Assembly (NCBI GenBank): GCA_903922535.1
Contig: CAIXUF010001467.1
Location: 1-13,194, forward strand
Reading direction: 5' to 3'
Length of the DNA: 13,194 nucleotides
Source of the DNA: Candidatus Hydrogenedentota bacterium
Lineage (GTDB): Bacteria; Hydrogenedentota; Hydrogenedentia; Hydrogenedentiales; CAITNO01
The first letter of the stretch is position 1. Each line of letters opens with the position of its first letter. Position numbers and translations under genes: made by a program. Shown here in pieces: positions 1 through 6,361 of the stretch. Below the pieces are notes generated by a model. The model was not told the DNA's origin, did not search any database, and worked only from the letters and a program-made list of their open reading frames with translations.

Positions 1-1
1 C

Positions 2-2263
2 CAGTTTGCCGTGCTGTACCAGGACAATAACGCCGTGAGCGCGGCCAGCTTTGCCACCGGCAACGTTCGCGTCACCGGCCCGGGCTATAGCCAGTGGGCC
101 ACGTTCATGTCGGCGGACCTGCCCGGCGACGGTACACCGCGCACGGTGACCTATCAAATCGTGCCGCCGGGCGGCAATTGGGACGCGGCGGATGCCGGCA
201 GGTACACCATTGCAATGGCCGACAAAGTGCTCGACATCTTCGGCAACGCCGTGGCGTATGGCCCGTTGGGCACCTTCGACGTGGATGTGGCACGGCCCAC
301 GGCAACGCTTGCAAGCGCGCCGGACGTCGACGCGACGCACGCCGGCGACACCTCGTACCAGTTGTCGGTGGTCTATGCGGACTACACGGCAATCAACGTG
401 TCCACACTGGACAACAACGATGTGCGCGTGGAAGACCCCAACCGTCTCATCCTGCCGGCGACCTTTGTCTCGGTGCAGCCCACCGGCAACGGTACTCCGC
501 GCACGGCGGCATACGAAATTTCTGTGGCTGGCGGATGGAGCGCGGCACAACCGGGTGTCTACACCATCTTGCTGCAAAACAGCGAGGTCAGGAACACCTT
601 CGGCAATGCCATACTCGGCGACACGCTCGGCACCTTCCAGGTGGACGTTTCGGCGCCCACGGCGGCCGCCACCACCTTTCCCGCGTGGGTAAACCTGGCG
701 TCCCCGCCGGCCGTGTATGATTTCCAGGTGGTGTATACCGACAATTGGAAGGTGTCGGGGGCCACGCTGGACGACGCGGACGTGCTGGCAACCAGCCCCA
801 CCAACGGGTTCAGCCAGCCCGCGCAGCTCCTGTCGGTCATTCCGACGGGCGACAACAGCCCGCTCACGGTCACCTACCGGCTGACCCCGCCGAACGGGAC
901 CTGGACCGCCGCGGACGACGGTGTCTATACCGCCAGCATGGTGCCAAACCAGGTGGGGGATCCCGTCGGCAACATGGTCGCGGCGGGGACCCTTCTTACG
1001 TTCACTGTGGATTTGACCCCGCCCGCCCCCGTTGTTTCCGGGTCAAACACGCTGACCAACACCGCACGCACACTAACCATCGCCTTTGGCGAAAACGTCA
1101 ACGGGTTTAGCCTGCCCGGCGGCGTGCTCGTGCAAAACGGCACGGCTTCCAACCTCCAGCCCGTCTCCGGGACGCCGGGAAGCTACACCGTGGACATCCT
1201 GGGCACCGGCACAAACACGGTGTCGGTCGAGGTGCCCGCGGGCGTTGCAACAGACGATGCCGGCAATTCGAGCATCGCCACAGCCACGCCATTCACGTTC
1301 CCGTTCGACGGCGATGCGCCCACGGCAGGCATCACGCTTGACGGCCCGACACCGACCTCGGCGGATCAGGTGGTGTTCAGCGTGAACTTCGACGAGAGCG
1401 TGGGTTCTTCGTTTGCCAAAGAGGATGTGGTGCCGGTCTTGGGGTCCCTGCCCGGCGCCATTGTCGTGACCGGAACCAACCCGAACTACACCGTGACGGT
1501 TACAATGGATGACCCCGCCGCCGACGGGTTCGTGGGAATCGTTGTGGCCGGCACGGGCGTTACCGACCTAGCAGGGAACCTGTATGCCGGCGGCGCCTCG
1601 CCGTTGTGCACAATCCACAACTGGCACGGCTTCACGGTGGTGCCCGCCGACGCGCAGCTCTACACGGACGATCCGCAAACGTTCCGCGTGGACGCCGACT
1701 TCGGCCCGATCACCCCGACTTTCTACTGGCAATGGGACGATGGCTCCGGCACCATCCAGGAAGGCCCCAGCAACCCCGTGTGGGATCTTGGAGGCGTGAC
1801 AACGGCAAACCGCGGCGTCTACTGGTGCATTGTCACCTACGATGGCGTCCAGCATGGAGCCGATCTGCGCGCCACGCTGTACGTCGAGGACCACCTGCGG
1901 ATCACGACCCCGCCGACCGGCGGTCCGGCGCGGGTGGGCGCCTCCCACACTTTCACCGTCCAAACGAGTGGAGGCTACAAGCCGTTGACCTACCTGTGGA
2001 GCAAGGGCACAACAACCATTACCGGCGCCAACGAGGCATCGTACACGATATCCGGCCTTTCCGAGGCCGACTCCGGCACTTACACCGTTGAAGTGAGCGA
2101 TGCCCGCGTCAACGGCGACACCCCGACCGCCTCTGCGGATCTTACGGTCATCAGGGGGGTGCCGGTCACGGGTCTTCTCGGGCTGGGCACCTTGTCCGGC
2201 CTGATCGCAATGGCAGGCGCAAGGAGGATTCGGAAGAGGCAGGCCGACACGGCAACGCATTGA
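2..2263 (+). CDS. Ig-repeat surface protein with PEP-CTERM-like sorting tail (N-terminus outside window)
   Basis: The frame is open from the window edge, so the gene is 5'-truncated; residues here are numbered from the codon at base 11. Three copies of a roughly 120-residue unit come first, marked by Y-x-D near the start, a D-x-D-V motif, 'TPRTVTY'-like strands, 'G.YT' and a closing 'F.VD' (ends near residues 93, 213 and 335). Two bacterial Ig-like domains follow, each with a D-x-AGN motif (about 341-432 and 436-532), then two Ig-fold domains (about 537-626 and 627-714) with the typical G-x-Y-x-C and D-S-G-T-Y strands. The C-terminus is tripartite: VPVTG (717-721), a hydrophobic helix of about 16 residues, and a basic RRIRKR cluster (738-743). 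Tails of this type are recognised by exosortase-like systems. An extracellular adhesin or matrix role is inferred; no catalytic domain is visible. A terminator-like hairpin follows directly. Confidence 0.88.
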   Translation, partial: QFAVLYQDNNAVSAASFATGNVRVTGPGYSQWATFMSADLPGDGTPRTVTYQIVPPGGNWDAADAGRYTIAMADKVLDIFGNAVAYGPLGTFDVDVARPTATLASAPDVDATHAGDTSYQLSVVYADYTAINVSTLDNNDVRVEDPNRLILPATFVSVQPTGNGTPRTAAYEISVAGGWSAAQPGVYTILLQNSEVRNTFGNAILGDTLGTFQVDVSAPTAAATTFPAWVNLASPPAVYDFQVVYTDNWKVSGATLDDADVLATSPTNGFSQPAQLLSVIPTGDNSPLTVTYRLTPPNGTWTAADDGVYTASMVPNQVGDPVGNMVAAGTLLTFTVDLTPPAPVVSGSNTLTNTARTLTIAFGENVNGFSLPGGVLVQNGTASNLQPVSGTPGSYTVDILGTGTNTVSVEVPAGVATDDAGNSSIATATPFTFPFDGDAPTAGITLDGPTPTSADQVVFSVNFDESVGSSFAKEDVVPVLGSLPGAIVVTGTNPNYTVTVTMDDPAADGFVGIVVAGTGVTDLAGNLYAGGASPLCTIHNWHGFTVVPADAQLYTDDPQTFRVDADFGPITPTFYWQWDDGSGTIQEGPSNPVWDLGGVTTANRGVYWCIVTYDGVQHGADLRATLYVEDHLRITTPPTGGPARVGASHTFTVQTSGGYKPLTYLWSKGTTTITGANEASYTISGLSEADSGTYTVEVSDARVNGDTPTASADLTVIRGVPVTGLLGLGTLSGLIAMAGARRIRKRQADTATH
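11..1017 (+). repeat. Three tandem ~120-residue protein repeats
   Basis: The repeat boundaries (VDV-x-x-PT or VDL-x-PP) fall at about bases 281, 641 and 1007, giving periods of 120 and 122 codons. The first copy is cut by the window edge. Copies share the order Y-x-D, T-LD-DV, 'PATFVSV-PTGNG-PRT', 'GGxWxAADxGxYT' and 'GNAxxxGxLGTF', so they descend from one unit but have diverged at DNA level. Confidence 0.8.
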
Positions 2264-2271
2264 CAATACGG

Positions 2272-2310
2272 GGCAGGCTATGGGCGCAAGACCCTTGGCC
2301 TGCCTTTCTT
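2272..2310 (+). terminator. Rho-independent-like terminator of the surface-protein gene
   Basis: GGCAGGC (2272-2278) pairs with GCCTGCC (2298-2304). The stem extends to nine pairs with one G-T, and a GGG/CCC pairing (2282-2284 with 2292-2294) lies inside the loop. The hairpin is followed by TTTCTT (2305-2310). It begins 8 bases after the stop codon, where an intrinsic terminator is expected, although the T-run is broken by one C. Confidence 0.6.
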
Positions 2311-2567
2311 CTGCCGCCATCGGGTGACTCTATTCGTCTCTTCGCGGATGTTCACACCGAACGGCCGCCGGGCCGGTTTGCCGAAGCAAGGTTGACATGT
2401 CCGGCGCACCGGGCATATGCACGGGCAAATGCCAGATCCGGCGTGAAAACCGGCAATGGTGAAGCGGCCGGGGAGTTTCGGAAACACGGCAAGAAGCGGA
2501 ATTTCAGCAGACAGGGCGCTGTTTCTGTTCTTAATTGGAACCCGGCGTTCTTCGCGGGTATGTATAT
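2311..2567. other. Non-coding gap between surface protein and PASTA lipoprotein
   Basis: Short open frames cross this stretch on both strands, but none has a ribosome binding site and a recognisable protein together. No tRNA-like structure, repeat or strong hairpin was seen here. It is probably an intergenic spacer ending at the promoter of the next gene. Confidence 0.5.
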
Positions 2568-2596
2568 ATTCCATGACCGCGCTTTAGGGTTATAAT
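2568..2596 (+). promoter_or_regulatory. Candidate sigma70-type promoter of the PASTA lipoprotein gene
   Basis: A perfect TATAAT lies at 2591-2596. The best -35 at a 17-base spacing is ATTCCA (2568-2573), which matches the consensus at only three of six positions. The predicted transcript would begin near 2603 and have a leader of about 65 bases. The -10 box is convincing; the -35 box is not. Confidence 0.45.
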
Positions 2597-2614
2597 TTTG
2601 AGACGTGCGCCGTG

Positions 2615-2639
2615 GTTGGCAGGTTGGCCCTTCGCCAAC
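2615..2639 (+). promoter_or_regulatory. Leader hairpin with two competing 5' arms
   Basis: GTTGGC occurs at 2615-2620 and again at 2623-2628, and either copy can pair with the single GCCAAC at 2634-2639. The nearer pairing gives a 6-bp stem with a 5-base loop. The structure lies inside the predicted leader and ends 16 bases before the AAGGAG ribosome binding site. A regulatory role is inference only. Confidence 0.3.
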
Positions 2640-2667
2640 ACTGGATGGAAGTCCTAAGGAGAAAGTC

Positions 2668-4506
2668 ATGTCCGTTTGTTTTAGGTGGCGGCATTTGGGC
2701 TTGGCGGTGGCATGTCTGTTTGCATATGCCGTGGTTGGCGGATGCTCCGAGTCGGCTTTCATAACCGTTCCAAACCCGACGAACATCACACAGACTCAGG
2801 TGGATAATCCCCTGCTCTTGGGCGGCCTGAATTCGGTGGATGTTCAGGGGTCTGCAACGACAGGTTCCACAAGCACCGTCACCAGTCAGAATCCGGTGCT
2901 CCGGCTCCTGTCTCTGGTAAACACGTTTGCATCCACCACCATTGGCGGATGCTCCAATACGACGTCCCTGACTGTCCCCGATGTCACAGGCATACAGCTC
3001 GCCCAGGCGCAGGCAGCCCTGTTCTTGAGCGGGCTGAAGGTGGGAAACATTCGATGGGCGTACAGCGGGACGGTTCCCGCGGGCAATGTAATCAGCCAGG
3101 ATCCGGCGGCGAAGACGCCGGCGGCCTCCGGTGCGGCGGTGAATCTGCTGGCTTCCCTCGGACCGCAACTGGCGATGGTGCCCGACGTGGCGGGCACGCC
3201 GCAGTCGGATGCGCAGACCGCCATCATCGGCGCGGGCTTCACTGTGGGCACGGTGACACAATCCTACAGTCTTACTGTTGCGGCGGGCAGCGTGATCAGC
3301 CAAGATCCGGCGGCGGGAACCCTTGCGCCGCCCGATGCGGCGGTGAACCTGATCGTATCACAGGGGCTGCAGCCGGTGGCCGTGCCCAACGTGGTGGGCA
3401 TGTCGCAGGCAGACGCGCAGGCGGCAATTCTGGCTGCGGGGTTCTCCGTGGGCAACGTGGTGCAGGGGTCCAGCGCGACGGTGCCGGCGGGCTTGGTGAT
3501 GGGCCAGAATCCGGTCGCCGGCGCGATGGCACTCCCGGGTGCGGCGGTGGAATTGGCTGTTTCCCAGGGTCCGCAGCCGGTAGCCGTCCCAAATGTCGTT
3601 GGGAGAACCCAGTCCGACGCGCAGGCCGTGATCACGGGGGCGGGTTTTTCCGTGGGCACGACGACCCAGGCATACAGCCCCACCGTGCCTGCGGGAAGCG
3701 TGATCGGCCAGGATCCGGCCGCCGGCACCGTCATGGTTCCGGGCACAGCCGTCAATTTCGTCGTTTCCCAGGGTCCGCAACCCGTGGCCGTTCCCGACGT
3801 GGCGGGCAAGACCCAGGCCGATGCGCAGGCGGCAATCACGGGCGCCGGCTTGGCCGTGGGCGCCGTGACGCAGCAGTACAGCGACACGGTCCCGGAAGGC
3901 AGTGTGGTCAGCCAGAACCCCGCGGCGGGAACGCTGCTGTCTCCCGGCGCCGCCGTGAGTCTGGCCATCGCGACGAAAAGCCTTTCCTTATGCGACTACT
4001 ATCCCTTTGCCGTCGGGAACACCTGGGTGACCGCGGCAACCAACGGGATCACTTCGGAAGTCTCGGAGGCGTTCATCATCAATGGGTGCCAATGCTGGAA
4101 GATAACGGCTGTCGATCACTCCGCAAACGACAAGATCACCGATTCTTACGTGGCCAATGCGAACGGCTGGATGTACCAGTACAAGACACTTGATGACCTT
4201 TTCCTGCTTCCGGGGATAGCGGCCAGTGCGCAGCGGGTCGCCCCCCAGTCTTTCACGCCCGGCCAGTCTTTTGTCGCCACGTTTGCCGGCACATCGTTGA
4301 GCGTCACGCCTGTGCGGGGCCGGCTGTCCGATTTTGTGGGCGACACCAGTGCATGCCCCTTTGGCGATGTCGCGGATACGGTTGCCCTGAAGTTCGGCAA
4401 CCTCACCGTGGTCGTTTTTGGCCGGAACCTCGGCCCCATTTACTACAACTACATAACGCGCAGCGGGTTCTACTCAGCCATTACGATCGTTGGCGGCTGT
4501 CAGTAG
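2668..4506 (+). CDS. PASTA-repeat lipoprotein with C-terminal 'YYPFAVGNTW' domain
   Basis: This is a 612-aa exported lipoprotein. AAGGAG (2656-2661) sits six bases before ATG 2668, which decides this start over an in-frame GTG at 2605. Residues 1-25 form a lipoprotein signal peptide (basic RWRH, hydrophobic core, lipobox VVGGC) with Cys26 as the lipidated residue. Five PASTA domains begin at V103, V171, V239, V307 and V375, each 68 residues long, with the family pattern VPxVxGxxQxxAQxxIxxAGxxVG...G.V..Q.P..G. A decayed sixth copy lies at 34-102. Residues about 440-612 form a separate cysteine-containing domain that begins CDYYPFAVGNTW and ends GGCQ; I do not recognise its function. PASTA domains are best known from Ser/Thr kinases and penicillin-binding proteins, where they bind muropeptides, but neither catalytic domain is present. 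Binding to peptidoglycan or another glycan is an inference. Confidence 0.88.
   Translation: MSVCFRWRHLGLAVACLFAYAVVGGCSESAFITVPNPTNITQTQVDNPLLLGGLNSVDVQGSATTGSTSTVTSQNPVLRLLSLVNTFASTTIGGCSNTTSLTVPDVTGIQLAQAQAALFLSGLKVGNIRWAYSGTVPAGNVISQDPAAKTPAASGAAVNLLASLGPQLAMVPDVAGTPQSDAQTAIIGAGFTVGTVTQSYSLTVAAGSVISQDPAAGTLAPPDAAVNLIVSQGLQPVAVPNVVGMSQADAQAAILAAGFSVGNVVQGSSATVPAGLVMGQNPVAGAMALPGAAVELAVSQGPQPVAVPNVVGRTQSDAQAVITGAGFSVGTTTQAYSPTVPAGSVIGQDPAAGTVMVPGTAVNFVVSQGPQPVAVPDVAGKTQADAQAAITGAGLAVGAVTQQYSDTVPEGSVVSQNPAAGTLLSPGAAVSLAIATKSLSLCDYYPFAVGNTWVTAATNGITSEVSEAFIINGCQCWKITAVDHSANDKITDSYVANANGWMYQYKTLDDLFLLPGIAASAQRVAPQSFTPGQSFVATFAGTSLSVTPVRGRLSDFVGDTSACPFGDVADTVALKFGNLTVVVFGRNLGPIYYNYITRSGFYSAITIVGGCQ
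2767..3975 (+). repeat. PASTA tandem repeats (204-base period, with a 207-base decayed first copy)
   Basis: Repeat starts are at 2767 (decayed), 2974, 3178, 3382, 3586 and 3790. The last four spacings are exactly 204 bases and the first is 207. Copies 3 to 5 are the most alike, sharing 'PVAVPxVxG' and 'VSQGPQ' junctions, which suggests recent expansion from the C-terminal end of the array. Confidence 0.85.
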
Positions 4507-4540
4507 GCAAGACGGCCCCCCTTCCCGTGCGCGGTCAAGA

Positions 4541-6073
4541 TCAGCCGGCGAGTTTTGCGGCAACGTAGTCCTTGATGTGGCGGAAAACGATGTCGGCTTT
4601 TCGCTGGATGCCGGGCAGGCGCAGATGGGCGATATCCGCGAAATACTCCATGCCCCCCTTGAGTTCTTCCTGCACGGGAATGTAAAGCAGCCCCTCCTGC
4701 CGGCAGAACTCCCGGGTGAGCGCGCTGTAGCTGTCCATCACCCGCTTGTGCATGGGGGCGTCCACCTGCCCCCAGCTTACGTTCGAGTAACGGTTGTCGT
4801 AATACCACAGTTCTCGCAGGGGAAGGTTCGGAAAATCGGGATAGGCTATACTGCACAGGGCCATGTCAGCGCCGCGCTTGCGCGCCTCGGCCAGAATGCC
4901 GCGCTGATTCGCCTGTGTGTAATTCCGGATGGCCGGCGCCAGTTCATCCTGCGTGGGCAGCAGCAGGGACGGGAAACGCGCATACAAAAAACACGACTCG
5001 CAAAGCCAGGACCTCAGAGAGGCACCCTGCGAGAACAGGGACCGCAACGTGTCAATACGCACCGTCCTGGAGTCGTTCACGAAAACATAGTCAATGATGA
5101 GGTCGGGCTCAAGCGCCAGATAGTCCCCCACCCGCTCCAACGCGCCCACACTGTCCAGGGCATCCACGCCGCAATTGACGACCTCGATGAGGTTGGTCTG
5201 GAAATGATCGCGGAGCTGTTTTTCCAGGAGCTTTGGATAGGTCAGGTCGTTGCGGGGACCCTCCACGGTGGTGGAACCGCCAATGCACACGATGCGGCAC
5301 ACGCCCTTGGGCTTGGGCACCGCCACCTCGTCGGAGCGAAAACCGCGGCTGTTGGTCCAGAACTGGGCGGTCCTGAACTGCGGATACAGGGGATCAAGCC
5401 GGTTGTCGCGGTAGATGTTCCCGCGGTATTTTCTCGACATGATCTCATACTTTGAATCCAGAACCGAAGCCATCACGTGGGTGGCCGCGCCGTCCGGGTT
5501 CTTCAGGGCGTAAAGCACGAACGCACAGGCGTAGTCCCGGGGAAACCCCGGCAGGGGCAGCACGTAATCGTGCAGGGCGGGCCAGGTCGAGGAGAAGGAT
5601 GACTTCACGGCGTTGAGCGCGTCCTGGCCTTCCTGCGGAGGAAACATGCTGGAGATGGACGCGCCTATGCGCACCCGCTGCGCCAGCGCCGCAACCTCGG
5701 CGGGTTCCGGACTCGCATAGCTGGCCAGAATGGTCCCGTCCGGGCCGCACAGCATCGTGAGTTCGCGGCGCTGTGCGGCGAAGTCGGCGCGCTGCTCTTC
5801 CGTGAGCGACAGGAAAGTCTCACGGGAGGGAAGATCCCGTCTCAGTTCGGCGGGGGGCGGCGGGGCCTGCGCCGCCGTGGCGGCGATGACAGCCTCGTCG
5901 GCCGATACCAGAGCCTCCATCCGCCCGGCCTTGTACGCAGCCTCAAATGCACGCGCCGCCGCGGCGTACCCTATCTGGCCGGCCTCCAGCGCAAGTGAGA
6001 CAGCCAGGGCCCACAACAGGAGGACGGATGTTCGGAAGGCGATTCGGCCTCCCTTTCGCCAGAAAAAACTCAC
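4541..6073 (-). CDS. Membrane-anchored SGNH/GDSL hydrolase with extracytoplasmic N-terminal domain
   Basis: This 510-aa protein starts at GTG 6073-6071, with GGGAG (6084-6080) six bases upstream; no in-frame ATG upstream is better. A single membrane helix (about 11-32) would leave the rest outside the cytoplasm. Residues about 105-205 (DGTILASYAS, VRIGASISSMFPP, then strand-rich sequence) resemble an extracytoplasmic PAS-like fold; that reading is tentative. The hydrolase begins near 235 with NSRGFR and shows the SGNH blocks: IGGST with nucleophile Ser267, Gly302 (VNCGVD), Asn333 (VFVND), and D480-x-x-H483 (DIAHLRLPG). The family includes carbohydrate esterases, lipases and acyl-transfer accessory enzymes. 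Glycan deacylation is an inference, weakly supported by the divergent arabinofuranosidase gene. It converges on the PASTA gene with 34 bases between stops. Confidence 0.8.
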   Translation of the reverse strand: MSFFWRKGGRIAFRTSVLLLWALAVSLALEAGQIGYAAAARAFEAAYKAGRMEALVSADEAVIAATAAQAPPPPAELRRDLPSRETFLSLTEEQRADFAAQRRELTMLCGPDGTILASYASPEPAEVAALAQRVRIGASISSMFPPQEGQDALNAVKSSFSSTWPALHDYVLPLPGFPRDYACAFVLYALKNPDGAATHVMASVLDSKYEIMSRKYRGNIYRDNRLDPLYPQFRTAQFWTNSRGFRSDEVAVPKPKGVCRIVCIGGSTTVEGPRNDLTYPKLLEKQLRDHFQTNLIEVVNCGVDALDSVGALERVGDYLALEPDLIIDYVFVNDSRTVRIDTLRSLFSQGASLRSWLCESCFLYARFPSLLLPTQDELAPAIRNYTQANQRGILAEARKRGADMALCSIAYPDFPNLPLRELWYYDNRYSNVSWGQVDAPMHKRVMDSYSALTREFCRQEGLLYIPVQEELKGGMEYFADIAHLRLPGIQRKADIVFRHIKDYVAAKLAG

Positions 6074-6250
6074 GGCATACTCCCGGATAGACCCATCAGA
6101 CCGCCCCAGCGCAAAAAGTCACGCCCATCGCGGCCGTCGGTTCTTCGTCTGTCTTCCGCATCAGGGCGTTGACGCACGGTCGCGTCGCCGTTGCGGACCA
6201 TGCATGATTATGGCGGATTGCGCCCCGGGTATTCCACAACCAGAAACCCG

Positions 6251-6269
6251 CCTGTTCTCCACGAACAGG
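6251..6269. promoter_or_regulatory. Perfect inverted repeat in the divergent control region
   Basis: CCTGTTC (6251-6257) and GAACAGG (6263-6269) are perfect complements around a 5-base spacer. The site lies between the SGNH and arabinofuranosidase genes. Its centre (6260) is about 63 bases before the start predicted from the TATAAT at 6311, a usual distance for an activator site. No regulator gene is adjacent, so the binding protein is unknown. Confidence 0.4.
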
Positions 6270-6286
6270 ACCACGTGAAGGAGAGA

Positions 6287-6316
6287 ATGGCATTCCCGGG
6301 GTGTCCAATCTATAAT
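6287..6316 (+). promoter_or_regulatory. Candidate sigma70-type promoter of the arabinofuranosidase gene
   Basis: ATGGCA (6287-6292, four of six consensus positions) is followed after 18 bases by a perfect TATAAT (6311-6316). Predicted transcription from about 6323 leaves a leader of about 39 bases before ATG 6362, containing the AGGAGG ribosome binding site (6348-6353). Confidence 0.5.
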
Positions 6317-6361
6317 GAAACCAAGTCAGAACCTTTGCGGTGTCCACAGGAGGGCAAGGTC

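Noticed and set aside
1568..2320. Minus-strand open frame opposite the Ig domains
   Set aside because: It is antisense to well-supported Ig-like domains, and its translation has no domain pattern.
2260..2595. Small plus-strand open frame after the surface protein
   Set aside because: It overlaps the terminator hairpin and the next promoter, has no ribosome binding site, and its translation resembles no protein I know.
2605..2667. GTG start for the PASTA lipoprotein at 2605
   Set aside because: It has no ribosome binding site and would place 21 polar residues before the lipoprotein signal peptide.
2668..4506. PASTA protein as a Ser/Thr kinase or penicillin-binding protein
   Set aside because: The whole protein is visible and has no kinase loop motifs or SxxK/SxN/KTG motifs.
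6251..6269. Inverted repeat as a LexA box
   Set aside because: The GTTC and GAAC halves are in the opposite order and spacing to the known Gram-positive box, and no SOS gene is adjacent.
6287..6361. Alternative GH51 start at ATG 6287 preceded by AAGGAG
   Set aside because: The spacing is only three bases, the start lies in the -35 region of the candidate promoter, and the resulting 25-residue extension would precede a normal signal peptide.
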